Source: Aequorivita sublithincola DSM 14238
GTDB taxonomy: Bacteria > Bacteroidota > Bacteroidia > Flavobacteriales > Flavobacteriaceae
NCBI RefSeq assembly: GCF_000265385.1
Contig: NC_018013.1
Coordinates: 2,755,001 to 2,819,000, forward strand
Direction: 5' to 3'
Length of the DNA: 64,000 nucleotides
Part shown: piece after piece, positions 34,252-41,495 of the stretch
How positions within the stretch are numbered: the first letter of the stretch is position 1
How the letters are laid out: every line of letters begins with the position of its first letter
Notes under the pieces: model-generated
Told to the model about the DNA's origin: nothing
The model's database searches: none
Seen by the model: the letters and a program-made list of their open reading frames with translations, nothing else
Made by a program: the position numbers and the translations under genes

Positions 34252-35370
34252 TTATAAATTCAATTTTTTAGAAGTATCTTTTGGCAACGCATCTTTATGA
34301 ACAGTAATACTGATGGCTTTTAAACGCATATAAGCTTCACTAAAATATACATAACCGCCATTGGCAACGCGGGTTTCGTCCGTGCCCCAACTGTTTTTTA
34401 CTTTGTAATATTTTGTGCCATTTTGGTCGCGAAGTAATCCTGTGATATGCATTAAATGATCGTCAGTTGTGTCATAATTTTCAAATTCTTCTTGACGATA
34501 TGCTTGCGTGATTTTTTTTTCGGGATAGATGCCTTGAAGCGCTTTTACATTATTCTCAGCATATTCAGGGATTATAGCGACACCATCTTTGGATGAAAAA
34601 GTACGTTCGCTAACATCGCAATCCAATTCTACAGTGAAACCTTTTTCTAAGGCGTTGTCAAGGGTTGCCATCATTTCGTCTAGCGGTACGTTGTAAAAAC
34701 TTCCATTGCTCCAGTTATCCGGAATGTTTAGGATAAATTTTGAATAGAAGGGAGCTTGCGTAAAACTGCTAAGCGCTACATAATCTTTTGGCTGAATTTT
34801 CGTCATAGCCAAAAAAGATTGTGGCGTATATTGTTTCCCTTCAAAAGTGAAATTTGAAACATTCTTACCTATATATACATCCAAAACTCTTTCAATTGCA
34901 GGTTTCCATTTTGGGCTTAATTTTCTTCCAGGATTTTCAATGTATGCTTTCAGCATTGATTCCAAAACTGCAACCATTTCGGCGTGATTGTAGGTGGTTT
35001 CACCTGAAAATAATCCGCTAAAAGCTTCTTCGGGAACTAGACCATTTTTTTCGACAGAATTCATCACATCGTGCGCCAAGCCACCTTCGCTGAACTGCGC
35101 TTTTCCTTGTCGCATAACGAAGTTTTCAGCTTTAAGAGGATATGTATTTCGCACTTGGTACATTTCACTTAAATCAATTTTCTTTCCTGTTAGTCGAATA
35201 ATTTCACTTTCTAGAAACGAAGTACTGCTAAAACTCCAGCAAGTTCCTGTAACGCCTTGGCTAATAACTGGTGTTGCTTCAAGGTCTGTAACGGTTGTGA
35301 ATTTGTATGCTTCTTGAGCGGTTAGGTTTAGAGTGAGAAGAATTCCGAAGGAAAGAAGAAAATGTTTCAT
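34252..35370 (-). CDS. C1 family cysteine peptidase, PepC/bleomycin-hydrolase-like
   Basis: A 372-residue papain-fold peptidase with a signal peptide (MKHFLLSFGILLTLNLTAQ), so exported, unlike classic cytosolic PepC. The catalytic Cys is in GVTGTCWSFSSTSFLES, the His in DDHLMHITG and the Asn in VKNSWGTDE. It is slightly shorter than the about 450-residue PepC. It diverges from menB over a 95-base region that includes a long inverted repeat. Likely an aminopeptidase-type enzyme of the periplasm. Confidence 0.9.
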   Translation of the reverse strand: MKHFLLSFGILLTLNLTAQEAYKFTTVTDLEATPVISQGVTGTCWSFSSTSFLESEIIRLTGKKIDLSEMYQVRNTYPLKAENFVMRQGKAQFSEGGLAHDVMNSVEKNGLVPEEAFSGLFSGETTYNHAEMVAVLESMLKAYIENPGRKLSPKWKPAIERVLDVYIGKNVSNFTFEGKQYTPQSFLAMTKIQPKDYVALSSFTQAPFYSKFILNIPDNWSNGSFYNVPLDEMMATLDNALEKGFTVELDCDVSERTFSSKDGVAIIPEYAENNVKALQGIYPEKKITQAYRQEEFENYDTTDDHLMHITGLLRDQNGTKYYKVKNSWGTDETRVANGGYVYFSEAYMRLKAISITVHKDALPKDTSKKLNL

Positions 35371-35381
35371 TATTGTTTGCA

Positions 35382-35433
35382 GTTTATGGTTTATGGTTTT
35401 CTACGGTTAAACTACAAACCATAAACCATAAAC
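35382..35433. repeat. Perfect 18-bp inverted repeat in divergent promoter region
   Basis: Arms 35382-35399 and 35416-35433 are exact reverse complements, each made of a TTTATGG motif repeated twice, spaced by 16 bases. It lies just upstream of the menB promoter box. It may be a hairpin, an operator or an intergenic repeat. Confidence 0.75.
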
Positions 35434-35439
35434 AATTTA

Positions 35440-35447
35440 TATCTTTG
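35440..35447 (+). promoter_or_regulatory. TATCTTTG -7 box for menB
   Basis: A perfect TAnnTTTG match 18 bases before the menB ATG and 6 bases after the inverted repeat, so the repeat overlaps the expected -33 area. Confidence 0.6.
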
Positions 35448-35465
35448 AAAACAAAAGTAACAAAT

Positions 35466-36305
35466 ATGAATTCACCCAACTGGAAAACAGCTAAAGAATA
35501 TACAGATATAACCTATAAAAAAGCCGATGGCGTTGCTCGAATTGCTTTCAACCGGCCTGATGTTCGCAATGCTTTTCGCCCAAAAACCACTGCAGAATTG
35601 CTGGATGCCTTTCACGATGCGCAGGAAGATATTACGATTGGAGTGGTTTTGCTTTCGGCGGAAGGACCTTCTTCAAAAGATGGCGTTTATAGCTTTTGTA
35701 GTGGCGGCGACCAAAAGGCGCGTGGCCACCAAGGTTATGTAGGTGAGGATGGCTATCATAGACTTAATATTCTTGACGTTCAAAGATTAATTCGTTTTAT
35801 GCCAAAAGCAGTTATCTGCGTCGTTCCAGGCTGGGCAGTTGGTGGTGGACACAGCTTACACGTAGTTTGCGACCTTACATTAGCGAGCAAAGAACACGCA
35901 ATTTTCAAGCAAACGGATGCAGATGTTACCAGTTTTGACGGTGGCTACGGAAGTGCTTATCTAGCCAAAATGGTAGGGCAGAAGCGCGCTCGTGAAATCT
36001 TTTTCCTTGGAAGAAATTACTCTGCACAAGAAGCTTTTGAGATGGGAATGGTAAACGCCGTAATCTCTCACGAGGAACTTGAAAATACTGCATACGAATG
36101 GGCGCAGGAAATTCTTGCAAAAAGCCCAACTTCAATAAAAATGCTGAAATTCGCAATGAACCTAACCGATGACGGAATGGTGGGCCAACAAGTTTTTGCT
36201 GGTGAAGCTACGCGTCTTGCGTATATGACAGATGAAGCGAAAGAAGGACGTGATGCATTTCTCGAAAAACGAAAACCTAATTTTGATAAGAAGTGGCTGC
36301 CTTAA
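35466..36305 (+). CDS. menB: 1,4-dihydroxy-2-naphthoyl-CoA synthase
   Basis: A 279-residue crotonase-family enzyme that closes the naphthoquinone ring of menaquinone. Start at the ATG at 35466, since upstream codons only encode the repeat. Family marks: RPDVRNAFRPKTTAEL, VLLSAEGPSSKDGVYSFCSGGDQKARG, ICVVPGWAVGGGHSLHVVCDLT, TDADVTSFDGGYGSAYLA. The Asp-containing TSFDGGYGS replaces the bicarbonate-type site as in MenB. It is 3.1 kb downstream of menD, on the same strand but as a separate unit. Confidence 0.96.
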   Translation: MNSPNWKTAKEYTDITYKKADGVARIAFNRPDVRNAFRPKTTAELLDAFHDAQEDITIGVVLLSAEGPSSKDGVYSFCSGGDQKARGHQGYVGEDGYHRLNILDVQRLIRFMPKAVICVVPGWAVGGGHSLHVVCDLTLASKEHAIFKQTDADVTSFDGGYGSAYLAKMVGQKRAREIFFLGRNYSAQEAFEMGMVNAVISHEELENTAYEWAQEILAKSPTSIKMLKFAMNLTDDGMVGQQVFAGEATRLAYMTDEAKEGRDAFLEKRKPNFDKKWLP

Positions 36306-36324
36306 AAAAGTATTCAGTGTTCAG

Positions 36325-36418
36325 TTGCTGGATGCCTTAAAAAGTGTTCAGTGTTCAGTCGCAGTTTTCAGTTGCTGGATGCCTTAAAAAGTGTTCAGTG
36401 TTCAGTCGCAGTTTTCAG
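36325..36418. repeat. Two exact 47-bp tandem copies after menB
   Basis: Copies at 36325-36371 and 36372-36418 are identical. Each begins with TTGCTGGATGCCTTAA, which echoes the menB end (TGGCTGCCTTAA at 36294-36305), followed by GTGTTCAGTGTTCAG. A partial third version starts inside the menB stop context. The GTGTTCAG units recur, reversed, after rny. Confidence 0.85.
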
Positions 36419-36451
36419 TTAAGAATTAAATAAAACAACCAATCAATTATA

Positions 36452-37285
36452 ATGAGTAAAATTTTCAACTTACGCGGTATTTGGTATTCGCTTTCTTCTA
36501 ATCAGCGTTTTTTTATTAGACGATTATATTATTTTCCTAAAGATACTATGGACGGTATTACGGGAAAACGTCACAAATACGTTCCGCCGCGGGGTTATAT
36601 TTACACGGGTTCGCCTGCAAGTGCTGAGGATTATTTGAAACAAGGGCAACACCAAGTTCAAATGCTGATGAAATATGCTAATCTTCAACCCGATCATCAA
36701 GTTTTGGATATTGGAAGCGGAATAGGCAGAACTGCAATTGCATTGACTGATTTTTTGAAAGAAAACGGAAGCTACGAAGGTTTTGATGTTGTAGAAAGAG
36801 GCGTGCAATGGTGCAATACTCGTATTAATAAAGAGCACGCTAACTTCAATTTTAAGTATGTGCCTTTGTTCAATGATCTTTACAATACTGCGACACTTAA
36901 AGCTACAGAATTCACTTTTCCTTATGCCGAAAATTCCATAGATGTGGCTTTTTCCTTTTCAGTTTTCACCCATATGCTGATTGAGGAAATTCAGCATTAC
37001 TTCAATCAAATTTATCGAGTGTTGAAACCTGGTGGCGTTTGTTTTTCTACATTTTTCTTGTATGACGAGACTTCGGAAGCATATATTTCAACTAAAAAGG
37101 ATTTCAGTTTTCCTGTGAAAAAGGACGGATTTAGATTGATGAACGAAAATGTGAAATCTGGAAATATCGCAATTGATAAAAAGAAACTTTCCAAAATGCT
37201 TACTTCTGAAAATTTTGAATTGGTTTCTATTATCGATGGTTTTTGGAAAGACGAAGTGCGAGACACTGCAAAAGCAGAGTATTAG
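36452..37285 (+). CDS. Class I SAM-dependent methyltransferase
   Basis: A 277-residue enzyme. The SAM motif I is VLDIGSGIGRTAIALTDFL (about residues 88-106), with acidic end of strand 2 in YEGFDVVERG and motif for strand 4 in SIDVAFSFSVFTHM. KPGGVCFSTFFLYD marks strand 5. An N-terminal basic stretch (residues 1-45, RRLYYFPKD) lacks a signal peptide. Substrate not predictable; similar proteins occur in surface-polysaccharide contexts, but none is seen here. Confidence 0.85.
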   Translation: MSKIFNLRGIWYSLSSNQRFFIRRLYYFPKDTMDGITGKRHKYVPPRGYIYTGSPASAEDYLKQGQHQVQMLMKYANLQPDHQVLDIGSGIGRTAIALTDFLKENGSYEGFDVVERGVQWCNTRINKEHANFNFKYVPLFNDLYNTATLKATEFTFPYAENSIDVAFSFSVFTHMLIEEIQHYFNQIYRVLKPGGVCFSTFFLYDETSEAYISTKKDFSFPVKKDGFRLMNENVKSGNIAIDKKKLSKMLTSENFELVSIIDGFWKDEVRDTAKAEY

Positions 37286-37356
37286 GATATGGTTGTGTTT
37301 AGAAAGGTTTAGATTATAAGGTTTTGGAAAATAGTTTTAAATAATATTGCTTAGAA

Positions 37357-37647
37357 ATGAAAAGTTATAAGAAATGGGCTTTCAGAATTTTAATATTTGT
37401 AGTGTTATTAAATATTCTCGTCTTTTATTTAATTACCGACTTTACTGGAAATATGTCTGATGAAGGACCTTCTATAACGTTACTGACAATTTTAGGTTTT
37501 GTTGTAAATCTATTTTTTATTGGTGGAATAGTGTTAACAATTTTAAGTATCGTAAAAAAGGAGGAAAAGGATTATGAATTTATTTTAAGTGTTGCGGGCT
37601 ATTCCTTGCTTATTTTGATACCGATAGCTTTATTTTTTATTCCTTAA
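37357..37647 (+). CDS. Small three-helix membrane protein
   Basis: A 96-residue hydrophobic protein with three predicted helices (about residues 8-27, 42-65, 75-95) and short charged loops (VKKEEKDYEF). No family recognised. It follows the methyltransferase gene by 71 bases on the same strand. Confidence 0.6.
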   Translation: MKSYKKWAFRILIFVVLLNILVFYLITDFTGNMSDEGPSITLLTILGFVVNLFFIGGIVLTILSIVKKEEKDYEFILSVAGYSLLILIPIALFFIP

Positions 37648-37694
37648 AAATATTCATTCAAACTAGAATTCCTTTTTTAAAAGGCTCCTGAGTA

Positions 37695-37799
37695 TTATTC
37701 TTTGCTGCATTTTTTCAATAATTCCGTATAAGTGGAAATAGTATAATTGAGCAATTCTGTTGAATTTGGCACAACTTTTAGGATGCCTCTCTGTAATGT
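37695..37799 (-). pseudogene. Remnant of a second DUF1801 gene
   Basis: About 34 codons on the minus strand ending at a stop at 37695-37697 read ILKVVPNSTELLNYTIST and YTELL. This resembles LEVIPNTTELFNYNIPAYTLV of the intact DUF1801 protein at 38387-38767. An in-frame stop lies just upstream and the rest of the domain is missing, so only a fragment remains. Confidence 0.6.
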
Positions 37800-37841
37800 T
37801 TAAAGCTACATGCTTTTTTCAATACAACTATCCGGAATAAT

Positions 37842-38374
37842 TCACAAAATTGCAACACCAACATAACAAGCAATGGCCAACCAAACATTTACAAACGATA
37901 GTGCAATGCCCAGGGTGTATAAAAATGGTGAAATCTTTCCTTTTCTATCACTACCTATCGCTTTTTTTAATGCGAATTGATCATCATGGGATTTAATAAT
38001 TATTGTTTGAAGAATAGTGTACGCAATAGCGCTACATAACAGAACGACTCCATAAGCTGCAACGGGTAAACTAGCTTCGTGATTATCTCCAATCCAAGAA
38101 GTTGTAAATGGAATTAACGAAAGTCAAAAAAGCAGATGAAGATTGGCCCAAAGCACTTTACCATTCACTTTTTGGGTAATTTGAAAAAGATGATGGTGGT
38201 TGTTCCAATAAACGCCAACATAGATAAAACTTGCTATATAACTTAAAAAAACGGGCGTTTTTGCTAATAGAGAATTAAAGTCAGTTTCTTCAGGAGCTTT
38301 AAGTCTAAGACCATTACAGTAATTATAATTGCCAAAATGCCATCACTAAATGCTTCTAACCTACCTGTTTTCAT
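37842..38374 (-). pseudogene. Broken TMEM175/DUF1211-family potassium channel
   Basis: On the minus strand an ATG at 38374 starts MKTGRLEAFSDGILAIIITV, with the FSDG hallmark of TMEM175 channels. At about 38298-38304 one base is missing, so reading moves from frame one into another: after MVLD the family continues as APEETDFNSLL. Downstream the sequence continues as SFIYVGVYWNNHHHLF and ANLHLLF, then a TGA at 38124-38126 replaces the usual Trp codon, and the frame continues open to a natural TGA at 37842-37844. Total length is 533 bases, one less than a multiple of three. Two lesions make sequencing error less likely. Confidence 0.85.
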
Positions 38375-38386
38375 ATTAATTTTAAA

Positions 38387-38767
38387 CTAAGTTTTAGTTG
38401 TATTTAATAATTCTAATCGAAATTTAATCATTTTAATGATTAGTTCTTTAGGCAAAGGCTTATCCAACGGAAACTGTACCGTACCTTTTCCTGTTTTATT
38501 GCCATTTAACTCTGTTTTGAATTTTTCAATCGTTGTTGAATTAGGATAGAAACCAACGTGGTTTTCGTAACCTGCAATCATTATTTGCTGTTCTCTTTTT
38601 CCTTCTTCAACCAATGTATATGCGGGAATATTATAGTTGAATAACTCAGTGGTATTTGGTATAACTTCTAGATTACATTCTTTCAATTTGAGCAATGCCT
38701 GTTTAGTTTTCTCTGGTTGAGCGTTGAAATATGCTTCAAGAGATTCACATTGGTTAGTTTCGCTCAT
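38387..38767 (-). CDS. DUF1801 domain protein
   Basis: A 126-residue protein of the DUF1801 family (YdhG-like, structurally frataxin-like). Family pattern: LEAYFNAQPEKTKQALLKLKE, LEVIPNTTELFNYNIPAYTL, HVGFYPNSTTIEKFK, and KGTVQFPLDKPLPKELI. The start overlaps the upstream STAS-like gene by four bases (ATGA), so they are coupled. Function not established. A second decayed copy lies at 37695-37799. Confidence 0.88.
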   Translation of the reverse strand: MSETNQCESLEAYFNAQPEKTKQALLKLKECNLEVIPNTTELFNYNIPAYTLVEEGKREQQIMIAGYENHVGFYPNSTTIEKFKTELNGNKTGKGTVQFPLDKPLPKELIIKMIKFRLELLNTTKT

Positions 38768-39159
38768 ATTGAAGTGTTTTTTTTATCATTTTGAATTACT
38801 TTATGCGCCCATCCCATCGCTTCACTGAGTGTAGGGAATATGGCAAACTCCTTTTTATAAAAAATACTTTCCAGTTCAGCATTACTTTTTTTAATATCGT
38901 CATGAGCCACTATGACTATCGCCAGCAGATTGTGAATTTTTGAAGTTCCTAGATAGGTCAATGGATCTACGCCGTATGAAAAATATCTATTGGAAATATA
39001 AACCACATTTTTATTAGAAAAATGTAGGTCTATTATATCCCGAAGATCCTGGTTGTGTTCTGGCCTAATTGTAACTCCTTCCCTAATTTGAGTGACTAAG
39101 AATTCGTCAAAAATAAAGGCTTCACAATGAGGAAAATTATAATAATGGAACATACTCAT
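38764..39159 (-). CDS. STAS/SpoIIAA-like unknown protein, paralogue
   Basis: A 131-residue cytosolic protein with alternating strands and helices. Its C-terminus SNAELESIFYKKEFAIF followed by a MGWAHKV helix matches the protein at 32337-32741, showing two copies of the same family in this window. The fold is probably STAS-like. It is co-transcribed with the DUF1801 gene via a four-base overlap. Function unknown. Confidence 0.7.
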   Translation of the reverse strand: MSMFHYYNFPHCEAFIFDEFLVTQIREGVTIRPEHNQDLRDIIDLHFSNKNVVYISNRYFSYGVDPLTYLGTSKIHNLLAIVIVAHDDIKKSNAELESIFYKKEFAIFPTLSEAMGWAHKVIQNDKKNTSI

Positions 39160-39234
39160 AACTTCGGAGGTCTGGTTAGTGCCTTAAAGATATAGAATTT
39201 AATTTATTTTAAGCTTCCTTGATTTATTCCTTGC

Positions 39235-39676
39235 TGGGTTGTGTATTAGCCTTCGGTCAAACACTATGATTTCATCTGTGGCAACAAGACTAAGTTTACT
39301 TTCCGAAATAGCATTTGTAGTGACCTTAACTGAATCTGGACCAAAACCTATTTATAAGTGCTTACGATTGATTTTTAAACATAAAACCTTCATTATATTG
39401 GCTAGAGGCTCTATCCCAAACGTATATGAACAACATTTAATATACAGAGCTACAGCATGTATATAAAAATACCCAATTTGGAAATTTAATAGATAGATTA
39501 ACTGCCGAACGTCTTTTTCTTTTAAAGTCAAAACGAGAGCAATCATTATTAATGAAACTGCTGAAGAGCGTAACTTAAAACTCTTTCAGAATCGCAGAGA
39601 TTTTTATTAATGATATTCCACTAAAATATCTCAATTTCTATATTGAGTTACTCAACTAGCATTAAGCCAAATTTGA
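39235..39676 (+). pseudogene. Decayed Crp/Fnr-family transcription regulator
   Basis: No open frame spans this stretch, but pieces in different plus-strand frames line up in order with a Crp/Fnr regulator of the Bacteroidota type. They are KTKFTFRNSICSDL (about 39275-39320), then KPSLYWLEALSQTY (39384-39425), a stop at 39438, YTELQHVYKNTQFGN and LIDRLTAERLFLLKSKREQ (39441-39540). After a shift come AEERNLKLFQNRRDF, then INDIPLKYLNFY (about 39603-39641) and VTQLALSQI. At least three frameshifts and three stops are present. It ends 72 bases before the desaturase start. Confidence 0.75.
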
Positions 39677-39723
39677 TGACGTATTATTTGATTTAGTTCA
39701 TTGTTTGGCTCGGCTATTGCAAG

Positions 39724-39731
39724 TACCTTTG
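39724..39731 (+). promoter_or_regulatory. TACCTTTG -7 box for desaturase
   Basis: Perfect TAnnTTTG match, with TTG at 39701-39703 as -33 (20-base spacer). It lies 17 bases before the ATG at 39749. Confidence 0.6.
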
Positions 39732-39748
39732 CAAAAAAAAAACAGCTA

Positions 39749-40504
39749 ATGACAATTTTAATATTTATAGTGATACTTTGGTATGGAGGTTTGTTCTTTC
39801 AGACTTTTTTCTTGCATCGCTATGCCGCACACCAATCCTTTACAATGTCCAAAATAACTGAAAAAATCACCTTTGTACTAACGTGGTTTTTTCAAGGATC
39901 AAACTATTTAAGCGCCTATGGTTATGGGGTTATGCACAGAATGCACCATGCCTATGCCGATACAGAAGACGATCCGCATTCTCCAAAATATGACGCTAGC
40001 GTTTTTTCAATGATGTGGCGAACCAAAAATATTTATGCAGATATAAACCAGAAACGCATTGAAGTAGATGAAAAATTCACTAAAAACGTACCGCAATGGC
40101 AGCGTTTTGATAATTTTGCCAGTTCTTCTTTTTCAAGAATTAGTTGGGGTCTTTTGTACTTTGCCTTTTTCCTTTATTTCGCAACGGCTTGGTGGCAATG
40201 GTTATTTTTTCCAGTTGCATTATTTATGGCACCAATCCACGGAGTAATCATAAATTGGTACGCTCATATTTATGGATATGTAAATTTTAAGTCCAAAGAC
40301 ACTTCAAAAAACTTATTGCCTTTTGATTTTTTAATGATGGGCGAGGGATATCATAACAATCACCATAAACACGCAAGCCGAGCTAACTTTGGTGGTGTTC
40401 GTTGGCACGAGTTGGATATTACTTATAAAATAATGCAGGTATTGCACGCATTCAGAATAATTAAATTAAAGCCCATTACACAAGTTGTGCGTAGGGATGT
40501 TTAA
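39749..40504 (+). CDS. Membrane fatty-acid desaturase
   Basis: A 251-residue membrane enzyme started at the ATG at 39749. All three histidine boxes that bind the di-iron centre are intact: HRYAAH (about 27), HRMHHAYADTEDDPH (about 68) and HNNHH (about 205). Four membrane helices are predicted. This matches acyl-CoA/acyl-lipid delta-9-like desaturases that introduce a double bond into saturated chains. The gene stands alone; its promoter overlaps the 3' end of the regulator remnant. Confidence 0.92.
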   Translation: MTILIFIVILWYGGLFFQTFFLHRYAAHQSFTMSKITEKITFVLTWFFQGSNYLSAYGYGVMHRMHHAYADTEDDPHSPKYDASVFSMMWRTKNIYADINQKRIEVDEKFTKNVPQWQRFDNFASSSFSRISWGLLYFAFFLYFATAWWQWLFFPVALFMAPIHGVIINWYAHIYGYVNFKSKDTSKNLLPFDFLMMGEGYHNNHHKHASRANFGGVRWHELDITYKIMQVLHAFRIIKLKPITQVVRRDV

Positions 40505-40529
40505 AAGCATTTGAGATAATACTAAAATC

Positions 40530-40562
40530 CGCATTCTGAATTTAAGATTGCGCGTTTTTTTT
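40530..40562 (+). terminator. Terminator after desaturase
   Basis: CGCATTCT (40530-40537) pairs with AGATTGCG (40545-40552) with one mismatch, followed by eight T residues. Confidence 0.6.
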
Positions 40563-40615
40563 ATCCTGTGTTTAAGTAGAAAGTTTTATAACTGGAAAAT
40601 CTTTGATTGTAGGTT

Positions 40616-41248
40616 TTAATCTTTACAATAATTATTTAGCTCAGTTAAATCATTTTCATATTGTGGATATTTGTCTAAAATGTTTAAGCTTAAAGCCTTA
40701 TCTCTATCCGCACAAGCTTCTTCTTTTAAATCTTTAGCTTTATAGATTAAAGCTCTGGTCTTATAATTTAAAGCTCCATCTGGTTTCAATTCAATTGCAG
40801 TATTGGCATCTGCAATTGCATTGTCATAATCTTTCAAAAGAAAATAAACCTGACTTCTATGTTCGTATGAATATGGGTTTGGATTTATAACCATTTCAGC
40901 TGTGAAGTCTTTAATTGCTTCTTCATATCTGCCTAATTTTCGATAGGCAAAACCTCGATTTGTTCGTGCTAAATCCATTCCTGGTTTTAAAGAAATTGCT
41001 CTTGTAAAATCAAGAATACATACTTCATATTTTAAATCCATTTCACGAACATAACCTCTTTTAAAGTATAATTCTGCATTATCGGGATATAGATTGATTA
41101 GAGTGGTGAACTTTTCTTCGGCTTCTTCCCATTGTTCATTTTTGACTAACGCTACAGCCTCATCGAAAATATCATTTGGATCTGTTTGTTTTTGCGCAAC
41201 GCAAGTGATTGTTATTAAAGAAATTGTGAGGAGTAAGAGGTTTTTCAT
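40616..41248 (-). CDS. Exported TPR-repeat protein
   Basis: A 210-residue protein with signal peptide (MKNLLLLTISLITITCVAQ) and about four tetratricopeptide repeats (DEAVALVKNEQWEEAEEKF, AELYFKRGYVREM, ARTNRGFAYRKLGRYEEAI, NYKTRALIYKAKDLKEEAC). Likely a periplasmic or outer-membrane-associated scaffold. No partner gene is adjacent. Confidence 0.85.
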   Translation of the reverse strand: MKNLLLLTISLITITCVAQKQTDPNDIFDEAVALVKNEQWEEAEEKFTTLINLYPDNAELYFKRGYVREMDLKYEVCILDFTRAISLKPGMDLARTNRGFAYRKLGRYEEAIKDFTAEMVINPNPYSYEHRSQVYFLLKDYDNAIADANTAIELKPDGALNYKTRALIYKAKDLKEEACADRDKALSLNILDKYPQYENDLTELNNYCKD

Positions 41249-41420
41249 TTTTTTGATTTTTCTTAGCTTATCAATATTTTAAAATAAACTGATTGTGTCT
41301 CAATAAGTTTGTGGAAACGAGCAAGACGCTCACACTAGCGAGGCAATTAAATTATTCTCAAACGCAAATATAACTTTCTTTAATTTGAAGGTGATAACAA
41401 AGGTTTCATTTTAAAAAACC

Positions 41421-41457
41421 AAAAAAGCATCCAAGATAAAAACCAAGATGCTTTTTT
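41421..41457. terminator. Bidirectional terminator downstream of asnB
   Basis: AAAAAAGCATC (41421-41431) pairs with GATGCTTTTTT (41447-41457). The A- and T-flanks let it work in both directions; it sits 38 bases beyond the asnB stop and also beyond the start side of the TPR gene. Confidence 0.8.
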
Positions 41458-41495
41458 AAATGACTAATGAACAATTATTAAATATTCATTAAACA

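Noticed and set aside
36325..36418. CRISPR array
   Set aside because: Two exact back-to-back 47-bp copies without unique spacers and without cas genes are a plain tandem repeat.
39239..39466. 75-codon open frame as a gene
   Set aside because: Its translation has no family match, while other frames in the same stretch line up with a decayed Crp/Fnr regulator.
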